Below, in pieces: positions 53,086-64,000 of a stretch of 64,000 bases of DNA. Origin of the DNA: Nereocystis luetkeana (lineage: Eukaryota; Sar; Phaeophyceae; Laminariales; Laminariaceae); assembly GCA_031213475.1 (NCBI GenBank), contig JARUPZ010000012.1, forward strand, positions 5,466,949-5,530,948. The letters are read 5' to 3'. A program made the position numbers and the translations under genes. Position 1 is the first letter of the stretch; each line of letters starts with the position of its first letter. Below the pieces are notes generated by a model that saw only the letters and a program-made list of their open reading frames with translations, did not search any database and was not told the origin of the DNA.

Positions 53086-55439
53086 ACTTCGTCTGCCCGA
53101 TTTCAGAAAATAAATAATTTTTATTTCTTGCAAGCCGTACCTACTGACCCACCACCGCCTGGACTCCAAATGAGGTTATGATAGCATGCTTCGTAAAAGG
53201 AGTGTGCCTTTCCGTACGTAGGGACGGGTAGGCTTCCGGCTTCCATCGTCGCTCGGAACCGGAGCCATGAGCCTTGGGCTCGTAGAGGCGAGGGGAGACA
53301 TTCTGCGATGTATGTGCTGATATCGGCTGACGTGGTTTCCCGTATACACTACCGCCCTATCTATGGTCCTGGCAAGCCACAACCTATTGGTGGGCGTTTG
53401 GAGGTGTGACGTCCTGCTCCCGCCATGCTATCGTACTGCTGTACTGGAATACCACTCTGTCCCATTATATAGTAACTGTTCGGATTTAATGATGAGACAC
53501 GCGAGCGCGAAGCGCGAGCCTTTTTTTCTTGGTTTTCCTAGGAAAAAAAACAGACGTTCAGTTTGAGCCAAACCCCGCCTGCTGGGGTGCCGTCTGTGCC
53601 GGTACCGACTGTGGTCTATTTCGACACTCTCACCAACTGCAACTGCGACTTCACAGAAAAAACAAGACAACCGAGAACAGAGCTCGAGGGCAACAATTAG
53701 TAGTACTATATATATTAGTTTCTTTACATCTCGCCCGGTCACCACCGTATAACATGCAAGACAACAACCCACTCCCTTGGGTGAGTTTCTCCTAAATAAA
53801 CAAGGGGGGCGGGGCACACACAACGAACGAGAAGGGAGGCTTTAGGAAGGGTCTCGTCGAGATATTTCCATCGGCGTATCTCTCGCGGCGTTTGCACTGT
53901 CCCGATTGTCGAGAGGCCTCGGTGTGTTGTCGGTAATGAGAGGGGCGACAACCCGTATTTTTTCCTCACGTTATCCTACTCGTGCTGCCGCGGGCAGAGG
54001 ACATAAGAAAAATGGTATTTTGGGGCGAGGCGCCTCGCCTATAAATAAATAAATCCCGATTTTGTTGGGTCTTTGTTGTGATACTGCCTTGAGTATCTCG
54101 AAACAAACTGCCAGTGCTGATTTTTTTTTGTTTTGTGTGTCATCGACGGCTGTCACATCTGACAATATTACACTGTGTAACTTTTGAATGTGGGGGGTAT
54201 TACCTTTATGCATCTCTTACAAAAAACAACCCAATATTTTCGATTCTCAGTCTCATCGGACAGCGATTCACAACTACTATAATAATATAGGAAAATCGTC
54301 TGTTTACTGCCAAGACCCCAAGGCTCTTGTTGTTATTACCGCTGAGCGGCTCTATCAAAAAAAGCTGAAGCCTCTATCTGAAAAACAAACAAGTTCCTTC
54401 GATCGCGCGTCTTTCATGCCACAGCAATAATACCGAGAGCCTGGATAGTAAAACACACAAGTACCTATAATATTATGGTATACATTAAGTACGAATATAA
54501 TGGAACGTGCGCGAGGCAGGCACGCAATAATGCCATGTATGTGCTTAACCTCTTCGTTGGAGACAGAAAAAATATCCATCTGGTTCTTCTTCAATCAACT
54601 TATTTTCGAGGAAGCACGGCGGCGCAACAACGTTGTTCGTTTGACCTGTCTGTGATGAGGATGTATATAATACCGGTGTCTGGGCGTAAATATAATCATC
54701 GTTTGATACTCACACCAAAAAAAGCCAAACGGTGAATATATTCGCGGTCAGGGTGGGCAGTGGTGTATGTGTGCAGCGCCGAGGACGCCACTTACTTGTT
54801 AAGATCAAGGTCGGAACAAATTGTATCTCTTAACAGATTACCTGGTACCTATCAAGCACACCGGTACTCGTTGGGACTCACGCGTGTTGTTTGCTCAGAG
54901 ATAACAGAATACCAGCTCCTTTTGTGCACGTACGTGGAGACTGAGGGCAACAGGCTCGTGCCTCTCTGAGAAAAATCCTGGTTTTCCATCTATTAATACT
55001 ACTGTAAGAAAGATTCGCCTCTCCCAAGCACTACAAATACGATCTCAATGCCTGAACCCAGGTAATTACCGGGATGTCAGTCTCATTCAAAGCACCATAA
55101 CAGTGCAGCATCAACCCCTGTACAACTATACTGCCTCCACGATCGCGATCGAGCAACACACACCATACTACTACTGTGCACACACCGTCACACCTTGTTG
55201 TGTCGCCGGCATTTATTTGCGGGCCAGGTCGCTCTCCGTGCCCACTGAGATACAACTGTGGACGGAAATTTAAGGAACGTTTGGTCTTCTTGATATAATA
55301 ATGTGTAAACACTCCTTGGGCTGACTCTTATGGGGCCAGAAACCCGTAAACAAAACAGGTTTTTCCCTTCATCGCATAGAAACCCCAGGGTATAGTGCCA
55401 TGAGCCTTTTCCGATCACTGCCCAAACATGAAAACCTGT
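53086..55439. other. Gene-poor stretch, no confident features
   Basis: Only short frames without motifs are present. Two TACC(T/A)GGTA-type motifs occur (one near 54840). No repeat larger than a few words was found by eye. Confidence 0.4.
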
Positions 55440-55865
55440 GCTTTCAACACACAACACCTACCACCGCCGATGATTCCTCGCCTCACAGGGCACGAGATGA
55501 CGTCAAAACTTCGACGCCGTATATGCTTTACTGCTCTGAGAGTGATTACTACCAAGTTTGAGGGTCGTTGTGATGCTGGGTGTGGCCGGAGTCCTTGCTC
55601 GAGACGTGAGAGCCTGACCCATTTCTGGCCGTTTTTTTTTCAGACGGAAATGGGACCCAGTTTCGTCTAAAAAAAAAAGGCCAGAAATGGGTCAGGCTCT
55701 CACGTCTCGAGCAAGGACTCCGGGCACACAGCTTCAACGACCCTCAAACTTGGTCGCGAGCACTCTTTTCTCGTAGCAGTGGAGCATACGGCCTCGAAAG
55801 TTTGACGTCATCTCGTGCCCTGTGAGGCGAGGAATCATCGGCGGTGGTAGGTGTTAGTTGAAAGC
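55440..55865. mobile_element. Large hairpin element, arms about 190-200 bases
   Basis: Starting from GCTTTCAAC at 55440, the left arm reads through CCACCGCCGATGATTCCTCG, GGCACGAGATGACGTCAAA, AAGTTTGAGGGTCGTTG, CTTGCTCGAGACGTGAGAGC and CTGACCCATTTCTGGCC. The right arm gives the reverse complement of each in reverse order, ending GTTGAAAGC at 55865. The loop (about 55628-55672) is itself inverted (AGACGGAAATGGG / CCCAGTTTCGTCT). There is no transposase. It is a foldback-type non-autonomous element. Confidence 0.9.
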
Positions 55866-56259
55866 GCAGCTTGTTCCTGCTTCGGCATACCAAATACCTG
55901 GTAATATCTATATCTCCCATCGGCTGTGTGGGTTTCAACACCATAACTATTAAGGGGGAATCCTGTTTCGTTTTTTTATTTAAGGGTGTGTCTAAGCCTT
56001 ATGCTACCGCCCAGAGCGTGGTACAAATCCGAAGAGTACGTGTGTGGCGTAAGTTTGGGCGAAGACAGCGCAGCACCGGCCGGTGGTGTGGCCACGACGA
56101 GAACTGACTGAAGGATATGCGGCGAAGTATGGGTGGGGCCACCGGCGGCAGGAGGCTACTTGCTTCCAATACTTGTATTACTGTGTTTGCCAGCCGATGT
56201 ATGTGCAGCATGAGCTTCAACGTTGGCAACTCGCATAAATAAACACTCCCCCAAAAGTA

Positions 56260-56312
56260 CTAGTACCAGGTACTACCTGGTACGTACGTACGTAGGTACT
56301 ACTACCTGGTTA
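56260..56312. repeat. Palindrome cluster of TACCAGGTA/TACCTGGTA
   Basis: GTACCAGGTACTACCTGGTA is followed by CGTACGTACGTAGGTACTAC and another TACCTGG within about 50 bases. Confidence 0.85.
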
Positions 56313-56754
56313 ATCTATTATTACTACTCTACGCACGTGCTCATACATACATACAGTATAATCGTCGGCAAACAGCGTACCAGGTGTTGCGTACTGTATG
56401 TATACTGTTACACAGTAGTAACTACTGATAATACTCCGACAATGTCCTCGACCGCGAGGTTACGAGGTAGGTGCTACATGTATGATTGTGATGATGAAAT
56501 CCAACCAAGAACAGCTGCACATCAAAGTAGCTATTAATAGTTTTCCCACAAACCCCTTTTTGTTCGCTCTTTTCCGACGAGAAAAAAACATGGAACTGAC
56601 AATAAATAAATATAATTAAATTCTTGGTGATACTATTTTTAATCAACATTGCAATAATTATTAAATGCGGTGTACCAGGTTAGGTATTCAATTAGCCCGC
56701 GTCGTGTGCACCACCGCAGCATCAATGCCGAGCCTTGTACTTGTAGTAAGCTAC

Positions 56755-56850
56755 ACCACCACTCTGTCCGGAAAGGTAAGGACCGTTTGGGTATTACTAT
56801 CAATAATATTATTATACCCAAACGGTCCTTACATTTCCATTTCCAGGCAC
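56755..56850. mobile_element. Foldback element C, copy 1
   Basis: GGTAAGGACCGTTTGGGTAT and its complement ATACCCAAACGGTCCTTAC frame an AT-only loop. The outer flanks are CTCTGTCCGGAAA and TTTCC. The perfect stem of about 19 bases is longer than in other copies. Confidence 0.8.
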
Positions 56851-56857
56851 ATCAAAA

Positions 56858-57260
56858 AGTAAGTTCCGTTTCGAATGAAACGGCCGAAAGGGGCGATCGT
56901 ATTCCCCCGCCGCAGACACGGCGTGACACGGCGTGCCGTTGTAGCAAAACAAATCAAATCTGGGCTCCGAAAGCACGCATCGCTCGCTCACACTCCCTTG
57001 TCTGAAGCTGCTGTGCTTCGAGACGCGCGTGCGCGAGGACTTCATTCCCACCCAAAACCACGCCGGTTTCAACTTTTCTTGTCGAGACCCTGCGACAGAC
57101 AAGAAAAAGCGAAGACCGTGAAACAAGAGGTATATCCATACGAGCTGAGAACGCTGCGGATATATTTGCTGCTGGTGGTGCTGCCTGCCACGGCTGACCA
57201 TGGACTGCGCTACTCTTTGAAGAGTCGAAGCGCGTTCTCTTTGACTTTGACCCATTGTCT
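56858..57260 (+). repeat. Duplicated segment, copy 1 (partner at 57515)
   Basis: AAGTTCCGTTTCGAATGAAAC, TTCCCCCGCCGCAGACACGG, CGTGCGCGAGGACTTCATTC and GAGCTGAGAACGCTGCGGAT recur in the same order in the partner. Translations of both are similar in short blocks (ELR.LR.YL) but neither gives a sustained frame, so a decayed gene or a non-coding element are both possible. Confidence 0.6.
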
Positions 57261-57514
57261 ACTTGAACTGCACTTTTGTTTTTGAACGCAGCACAAGAAA
57301 AAAAGGATCTCCCGCATGTGCGGCTCGGCGCTTGGTGTGTTGCTGTGTTGGTGCTGTACAAAAGCAGAGGAAATTCGACGCGGACGGGTTGTTGGCGAGC
57401 CACGGGCTGGTTGCCATGCAGCAGTAAAGGAGGGCTCGACCTAACTCGTAGCATAGCATGGGCGAGTCATACAGTATACAGTAGTCTAAAATTTACAATG
57501 GTACGAAGCTCAAA

Positions 57515-57860
57515 GGGAAAGTTCCGTTTCGAAAGAAACGGGCAAACTTGTTCCCCCGACGCGAACCGGAACAATGCCGTTGTCGCAATGAACGCATGTA
57601 GCACCGGGATCAGAACCGCATCCCTCACACACCCTTCCGGTCCTTCCCCGAGTCTGCTTGCCTCGAGAGCGCGCGCCCAGGACTTCGTTTCCGCCCCGAA
57701 AGCGCCGCGGTTTTCAATAGGTTTGTTAACTGGCGCGAAGCGCAGATCATGAAATGAAATATTTCAGAACTGCGCGCCCTGCGCGCATATCTGATGCTGC
57801 TGCCGCTGCGGGAAAACGCTTTGAAGAAGCTCTCTCTTTTGAGTTATTATTAGAGTGTTT
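57515..57860 (+). repeat. Duplicated segment, copy 2 (partner at 56858)
   Basis: AAGTTCCGTTTCGAAAGAAAC, TTCCCCCGACGCGAACCGG, GCGCGCCCAGGACTTCGTTT and CAGAACTGCGCGCCCTGCGC match the partner with many substitutions. Confidence 0.6.
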
Positions 57861-59800
57861 CTCGCTGCGTTTGGTTGCGTGCCGCGGAGACAAGCAGTCT
57901 TCCCCGCCCCGTGGCTGGGCGTCGCAGAGAAAGCGCGACGCCACACCGTGTTACTAGAGGAGCGTGGGTAACCATCGCGCGCTAAATCGGTCGCGTTGTA
58001 GTGCGTGTGACTGAACACGTTTCTGCACCGAACCGGGTTGCACATTTCGAACCCTTCCTTGCTTGGTCCCGAGCCAAGGAAAAAAGGGCACCAAAAACGC
58101 TACTAAATAAATAATGGTGTATTATAGTGGAACAGCATGTTAGGTTTTTGTTTGTTATCATCTCCGAGTGCTTTTCTTGCCGGTTTGCTGACAGCAGCAG
58201 TGCGTCGTCAAGCTAGCTGTCTTTGTCTCCTGCGGCTTGCTGTTGCCCACTGTCACTGGCATTGGCAACAAACGCGATAACGCGCGTCGTGCGTGCTTGC
58301 TTGTTGCGTGCTTGCGGTGGGCTTTTTTTTCCCAGGTATAACAACCTTTCTGGCGCTCGGGACTTCAATCACCGAAGACCTGGACTCCAATCGCCGACGC
58401 TCTCAGTGAACTCCGAAAACTGCTGCCACTGCTGCGGTGGACGCGACGACTTGGTCGTTCTTCTCAATCGAAACTCCTCGTCAACAATCGAGGTTAGTTT
58501 GTGTTGCCGCGAGCTCGTCACATTCCTTCACTGTCGCGGTAAAAATAGCAACAACAGCAGTGGGAATGAATGCTGTGCTCGCGCGAGGTGTCGCGCAGCG
58601 TATGTAAGGTCGGTGTTTGGTTTCGTCGTAGCCTTACGACTCGTCCCAAAAATTATCACTTTGTTGATTGAAAAGCAGAGTTGTTTTTTTTCTTCATGCG
58701 ATACACCTGTGGTACTATTAATACGTACCGGTACCAGGTACAGTGCAGTAACTGTAATAATAGCAGCAGCAACTAACTTAAAGTCAGTCAGTCGGCCAGC
58801 GCTTGCATTCGGCATCTTGAAAAATACAACGTTTTTTTCTGTGCGGTTCAAAAAAGATCATGCGCGTACCATACGACAGAGACTCAATCAACTCACGCAT
58901 GCATGCGCAGTATGCGCCCTTGCGCCAAATAGATCCGCGAACGCCTGAAACGTATTCCCTCGTAGCGCGCGCTACGTATATACCGAACGCCCGTCTTCTC
59001 TCGTCGCTGCCCGCACCTACAGGCGCGCAGGGCACATCAGAAAGAAGGAGCAAGTCGGGTCATCGCCGTCGATGAAGACGACCCAGCAGCGGCAGCAATT
59101 TGTTTCCTGATATTTTTTATTGTTCGGAACGAGAGGGTTCGAAACCCCGAAACGGCACTACTTCCCTGGCAACGGGAACATAAATCAGCCGTCCCGGAAA
59201 ACGGTTACAGAATGACGACATCGCCGGGAAAAGGTGTCGTATCCTATTACTATAATTCGAAGCATGCTGATGTATGTGTCATATCCTATAATTCGAAGCA
59301 TGTTGGCGATAGATACCAGGCAAGCATATTTGCCGTGATGGTGTTCGCTGTAGCTCACATAATAATGCTCTTCTTGTATCTTGTTTTGCATCTGGTACAC
59401 GTTGTACATGCCAATAGGTACTACCAGGTATTAATACTACTACTACGTACTGTAGAGCGGCAGTGCTACGAGCAGTACGAGTGCAAGGTACGTGTGTTTG
59501 AGTATATCTATGATCTGGATCTGATATCATACTTTGTATCATGATAATATGGTATCAACATATATATCTCGAAGTATCATGATACTACTGCTGTATCATC
59601 ATCATGGTATCTTCTGCTGTATCACACCTCCTCGCGACAGATCACGATCTTCAAAGTACATCATCTGGATCTTGACCTGCCGTTATGATTTATACATGTT
59701 GCGCAAGATATGCACCGTGCTCAGTACGTAGTAGTACATAAGACCCAACAAAGGAAACATGTGCTGTGTACTACTGCTGTACACATAGTCAAAGATCTCA
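57861..59800. other. Gene-poor stretch
   Basis: The longest frame (58223-58948, 241 codons) is rich in Cys, Arg and Leu without a motif and is probably chance. From 59220 to 59650 the sequence is AT-rich with repeated ATCATGATA-like words. No confident feature is seen. Confidence 0.4.
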
Positions 59801-59801
59801 G

Positions 59802-59834
<33 letters not shown>
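59801..59834. repeat. (TA)n microsatellite
   Basis: An almost perfect AT dinucleotide run of about 30 bases. Confidence 0.9.
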
Positions 59835-59837
<3 letters not shown>

Positions 59838-60382
59838 GTCAAGCTAGGCAAAACGTGCGTTGTCAGGGTGGGTGTAGGGCCGAGTGTTCCACACTAAAAC
59901 CCAGGAGTTTGGTGTCAGTCAAGTCACTGAATGCTGTCAAGACAAAGTTGTCGTCAATCAAGGGGATAAAGTGCTGTCTCCTGACATATTTATTTGCGTA
60001 TATACGGCAGCAAGCAGTAGATCATGCAGAAGATCACGGCTCCCAACCCGGCGACATGATGAGCTAAGTATCTATTAATAGATCATACCCCAGGTTAAAA
60101 TATAGATCAGGAGCCATCTATCTGCCCTGAAAGGTCTGCAGCAGCAGTAATGGGTCATGCAGTGTGTACGTACGTATCATGTTGACGTACATGTTCGTAT
60201 TCCCATCAGAACCTACAACCATACCCGTCGTGCCGCTGTGCTACAAACAAACGCAGAAATGTGCCGTTTGGGTAGGTCATCCAGTGTGATATCGATGGTG
60301 GGAACATCCCTCTCTTCTGCTGACTGCATTGTTGCGTCTGCATGATGCACACATTATCATACATGCATGTGTCACCTACCTG

Positions 60383-60468
60383 GCACCACTGTGGCCGGGT
60401 GAAAAAATGACCGTTTGCCATTCATTTAATATCCCAAACGGTTTTTATATTTACGGCCAGAGTGGTGG
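60383..60468. mobile_element. Foldback element C, copy 2
   Basis: CACCACTGTGGCCGGGTGAA with GACCGTTTG opens, and CCCAAACGG, then TTACGGCCAGAGTGGTG closes. The outer inverted ends CACCACT..GGCCG / CGGCC..AGTGGTG define the element as about 85 bases. Confidence 0.75.
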
Positions 60469-60589
60469 GTGTGTGTCGCTCGTCCGTCTGTTATTTTTTC
60501 TCTTTCCATCCGACAATGTGCAGCATGTGATCTTTATTGATCACTCACAACTTTCCGTCTATTCTTGAGACACATGGCGAGCGCGGGAT

Positions 60590-60670
60590 ACCAATCTGTC
60601 CGACAAAGTACAAACCGTTTGGTCTTACAGGGAATCAGCAAACGGTCCTTACATTTCCGGCCAGAGAGCA
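60590..60670. mobile_element. Foldback element C, copy 3
   Basis: ATCTGTCCGACAAAGTAC with AAACCGTTTGG opens, and CAAACGGTCCTTACATTTCC, then GGCCAGAGAG closes. Confidence 0.7.
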
Positions 60671-61009
60671 TGATATACACTCCAGGATCCTGTGTACCTG
60701 TGGTATGCATCTATCTGGACGCCTAAAAAAACAAAATACAGGCGCGATACTATCAAAATGAAGAGAGTTATATTGGTAATAATATTATTTCTCTTGTCAT
60801 CCGACAATGTATGTGCAGCATAATATGATCTTCAAAATTGATCACTGATAACTTTCCCGAAGAAAGAAGAAAACAAAAGAAAACAAAAGAAAACACACGC
60901 ACCAAGTCTACCTCCCTTCTGTATATTTATACGTGTACGTATCTTTTTGGTATGTATGTATGAGTGTACTCATGTACCAGGTACCTGGTACTACTTGACT
61001 GCCGTTACA

Positions 61010-61095
61010 TGTACCACTATGCCCGTAAATATAGTCAACTTTTGGAATATAATATGAATATCAAACGTTTATTATATTCCCGTCCAGCGTGGTGT
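61010..61095. mobile_element. Foldback element C, copy 4 (diverged)
   Basis: CCACTATGCCCGTAAATATA opens and TATTCCCGTCCAGCGTGGTG closes. The inner CCGTTTGG words are degraded to CAACTTTTGG and CAAACGTTT. Confidence 0.6.
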
Positions 61096-61145
61096 ACCAG
61101 GTACTGCCTGGTGAACCGCTGCAGCAAAACAAAATACCCTGGTAA

Positions 61146-61425
61146 GATATTTCACGTACGACGTACGAATAGATCGAATAGTATCAGACTGGCTGGCGTG
61201 GGATATTCTATTGTATCATACCGCCGGTGATGGGCAGCGCATTGGCTCTGACGCACGGCGTGTACAGAGAGAGAGGCACCCAGGCTCGCTCTAAACTCTC
61301 ATCAACGAGTGGAGTATGCTCCTCTGCTTGATCCTCGTTGCCTGATGTGATGCTGGCCCACACGACAAACAAAACCTGCTAAATCGAATGTGACACTGCG
61401 AAACCGGCCTATACTACGACAGAGT
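61146..61425 (+). repeat. Duplicated segment D, copy 1 (partner at 62903)
   Basis: GATATTTCACG, then CATACCGCCGGTGATGGGC, CAACGAGTGGAGTATGCTCC, GCCCACACGACAAACAAAAC and TGCGAAACCGGCCTATAC follow the same order as in the partner, with frequent substitutions. Confidence 0.65.
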
Positions 61426-61429
61426 TGTG

Positions 61430-61760
61430 ATATACTGAAGATAGAGTTGTACCTCGTTCGCCTCCTACCCGGGTATACCCGACGGACAATACCCAGACCT
61501 CTCACAATCCGTTCGAGTACGGGTAGGATATATATACTACCCGCCGGGTATTTGGACCCGGGTACCCGGGCACCCGGAGGTTCACGTATCCCCAGCGCGA
61601 CACCCATCATCCTCTATCATCTCCAACCATAATACGTGTATACCCGTAAACAGCTCTGTATGTTGGCCGGGTACCCGGGTACCCGGGTACCCGCACTGCA
61701 GAGTAGGTGTGCCTGAAGAAACGGGTATCCGGCCACGTGTACGGGTACTACTGCTTAATA
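61430..61760. repeat. GGGTACCCG-rich stretch
   Basis: TACCCGGGTATACCCG, GGGTACCCGGGCACCCGG and GGGTACCCGGGTACCCGGGT phrases form several overlapping palindromes at 61464-61480, 61535-61575 and 61667-61693. Confidence 0.75.
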
Positions 61761-62027
61761 AGTAGATCTGAAAAAGTCCGGGTGTATGTGCGGTTGGTTG
61801 CAATGGGGCAGACTATTCTAGAATCTATCTACAACAGTGTATGGTCAGCATGATAAGTATCCTATCACCCTGAACCGGAGCATAGTCCCGTTTAATATTC
61901 AGTTAATACCCCAAGCGGGTACTACTGTATGCTCCTGTCTAGATTGTACATACATGTGGGTGTAGCTCGTTTGTCTGTCCCCCGTGTCCTTTGATCCATG
62001 CGCGCTGCAAGCAAGATACAACTACTG

Positions 62028-62122
62028 CAATGTCCGAGAAAGTAAGAAATCCGTTTGTATCTTGAAAACAAGACCGAAGCGGTCATTACATTTATTTCCA
62101 ACCAGACAGAGTTGGTCCATAT
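62028..62122. mobile_element. Foldback element C, copy 5
   Basis: AATGTCCGAGAAAGTAAG with ATCCGTTTG opens, and GAAGCGGTCATTACATTTAT with CCAACCAGACAGAG closes. Confidence 0.6.
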
Positions 62123-62349
62123 ACGATGAAGGCCGCAAAAAACAAAATAAATAATACGATAGTACTGCCTGTAAGAAAAGAGGTACCATATATTACTATT
62201 GATATATATATACATGATACATACGTACCTGATAAAACGCTATTTGTATACAAGCAGTACGTAATGTATGTATACCTGGCAGGTATCTTTTGGTGCGTGT
62301 TGTATGATGTGTATGATGTGATTCACGATGCGCCTGGTGTCGTTACATG

Positions 62350-62412
62350 CGCCGCTCTGGCCGTAAATATAGAGACCGTTTGGATTCTATTGTCGATATC
62401 AAAAGGATAAAA
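62350..62412. mobile_element. Foldback element C, copy 6 (half element)
   Basis: CGCTCTGGCCGTAAATATAG with GACCGTTTGG is the standard left half; no matching right half follows. Confidence 0.55.
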
Positions 62413-62589
62413 GGATACCAGGTATATTGTATGCCTGCCAGGTACCTGGTATGATGTACCGTACAGCTGCTTAGCATAGCACGCAAGATAACACACCCCC
62501 TCGGACGATTTTGAAAGCTGGGTTTCTCGACAACGGGGAGGACGTACTGAGTACGACGAGTGATGCGTCTATGCAACTTAAATCCCTTT

Positions 62590-62697
62590 TTAACCCTTTG
62601 AACTTTGAGAACTAACTGCAGTCCCGTTTTGGGGACAAACCACTCAAACTTCAAGCAGTTTGTCCCCAAAACGGGACTGCGGTTCTAAAGGGGTTAA
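62590..62697. mobile_element. Foldback element B, copy 2
   Basis: TTAACCC.TTTGAAC opens, then GCAGTCCCGTTTTGGGGACA and AAC. After a loop of about 20 bases the reverse complement GTTTGTCCCCAAAACGGGAC, TGC closes and ends GGGGTTAA. The arms are about 40 bases, nearly perfect in the inner 25. The flanking TTAA could be target-site derived. Confidence 0.85.
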
Positions 62698-62902
62698 CGA
62701 AATCTTAAATATTTCCAGAGCTGCCGTCTATACGTTGTGCGTGCCCCCAATGTTTTAGAGAAAACCGGGTCTGAAATTCGTCCCAGGGGGTGGGTGTCTC
62801 ATTATCTTGCGTGGTACACGGACCACAGGTATACACATACATACGAGTACCTATAATATGTATCCGTGACACACCCAAATCAGATACGTACAGTATTTGA
62901 AA

Positions 62903-63205
62903 GATATTTCACGCACCAAGGTATCAGACAGTGCTAGACTACTACTACTATTAATAGTAACTGCTGTGATGATGTTGATACCATACCATATCGCCGACGG
63001 TGGCGAAGCATGTTGGCTCCGACGAATGTCGTGTACAGACGGGCAAACAAAGCTCGTTCCGAACTCTCTCCCCAACGAGTGTATAGTACTGCTGTGCGTG
63101 CTCTTCTGCTTGACCCTCGCATTCGTTGCCTACTGGCCCGCACACGACAAACCAAACCTGCCACTTTAAACTGTGGTTGTGCGAAACCGGCCTGTACGCC
63201 GTCCT
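62903..63205 (+). repeat. Duplicated segment D, copy 2 (partner at 61146)
   Basis: The same landmarks occur as in copy 1 (GATATTTCACG, CATATCGCCGACGGTGG, CCAACGAGTGTATAGTACTG, CCCGCACACGACAAACC, GTGCGAAACCGGCCTGTAC). The short frames in both copies are not conserved in phase. Confidence 0.65.
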
Positions 63206-64000
63206 ACAACAACAGCAGTGCACCGTATTCACACATCCATTTTTTTTGCTACGTATGACACGTATATGTATGTCATACATACGCGTACCCGACGTATATA
63301 CCTGTTGTTACCTTGTGATTTTATTGGTTTGTTTCGTTCAGTATCCTACCTCATCTCATACACGTATATATACCCGACGTACTTGTCACTTTTGATTGTT
63401 TTTTTTTTCGTTCCATACCCCATGGGATGGTACTATCTTTTTGCACCACCTTTCCCCAGCTCACTCTTGCCTTCGTACCTCAGATCCGGAGGGGGGGGGG
63501 GGGGTCACATAGCAGGCACTCCTGAGATCCCCCCTTCCCGTTCCCCGCTACGAACGGTGCATATAGATGTATGTGCTTTCAATTTCATGGCGAGAAGGGA
63601 GTTTATCGTTTTCATTCAACTTTCACTTCGATTATTTTTCCCTCGTCGACGATTCGCGTCGAAATGTGCACCGCGAGTGTACTCCTGCAACATGTTCTGT
63701 ATCATCGTATTATCTACCAGGTACGTATACGTATTAATACTATGGGCCGTGTTTATCGAAGCAAGTCTCCATTGTTCAAGAGGTAGGTATCTCCGTCGTT
63801 TTCTTGTTTTTCTTGATTTCCATTTTCAGATTTCCCATTATGTTTTTTTGCATCAGTTTGTTTGGAAAATGTTATTTTACATAAAGTGGGTTTTTCGACA
63901 GAAGTTGCCTCTTGAGCACGGTTCTCTCTAATATATCTCAGAGTACTTTGCCCACGAAAAAAACGTGAGCGCGCAGTTCGAAAAGGGTCAGGTAGGCGCT
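63206..64000. other. Window end, no confident feature
   Basis: A plus-strand frame is open from 63173 to 63931 (252 codons), but it starts inside the duplicated segment. Its translation is Phe/Tyr/Arg-rich without a domain. A G run lies at 63492-63504. Confidence 0.35.

Noticed and set aside
58223..58948. 241-codon plus-strand frame
   Set aside because: No domain, no repeat of the codon bias seen in the real exons, no supporting context.
63173..63931. 252-codon plus-strand frame at the window end
   Set aside because: Starts within a duplicated non-coding segment and crosses a poly-G run; composition is not protein-like.

Overview
The window reads as nuclear DNA of a eukaryote with very large, repeat-filled introns, GC-rich exons and proteins full of Ala, Gly, Ser and Gln runs. 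This style fits a brown alga or related stramenopile (Ectocarpus-like). That placement is an inference from composition and gene structure, not from a marker gene. There is no bacterial operon structure, and I found no rRNA, tRNA or CRISPR array.

The dominant content is one very large plus-strand gene. I could thread it as 30 consecutive exons from 10269 to 49744. All junction phases agree, giving 9606 coding bases, or 3201 residues plus a TAA stop. The first coding exon(s) are missing from this model. The domain order is: an extended-PHD-like zinc motif, a canonical PHD finger, about 1480 residues of Trp-marked helical repeats resembling the PLU-1-like region of KDM5 proteins, a Cys4 knuckle, a TFIIS central-type domain (TLD), a SPOC domain, and a Gln/Pro-rich tail. 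PHD + TLD + SPOC is the signature of the Bye1/DIDO1/PHF3 family, which bind RNA polymerase II and histone H3 tails. The long PLU-1-like solenoid inserted between PHD and TLD is not part of that family as I know it and is the most interesting feature of the window.

Layout: 1-1231, no gene recognised. 1232-4731, a frameshifted pol remnant of a Ty3/gypsy chromovirus-type retrotransposon (RNase H, integrase, chromodomain-like C-terminus). About 5000-5640, a degenerate tandem repeat. 6812-7113, a small element with terminal inverted repeats around telomere-like CCCTAA units. 7114-10268, upstream region with CAG/CTG repeats and no confident gene. 10269-49744, the giant gene, whose introns carry a recurring repeat family headed by poly-G, several minisatellites and MITE-like elements. 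49745-64000, apparently gene-poor DNA with long inverted repeats, foldback elements, duplicated segments and many copies of a TACCTGGTA/TACCAGGTA motif.

All exon boundaries are predictions from splice signals, frame and domain continuity. Homology calls are from motif recognition, not from a database search.
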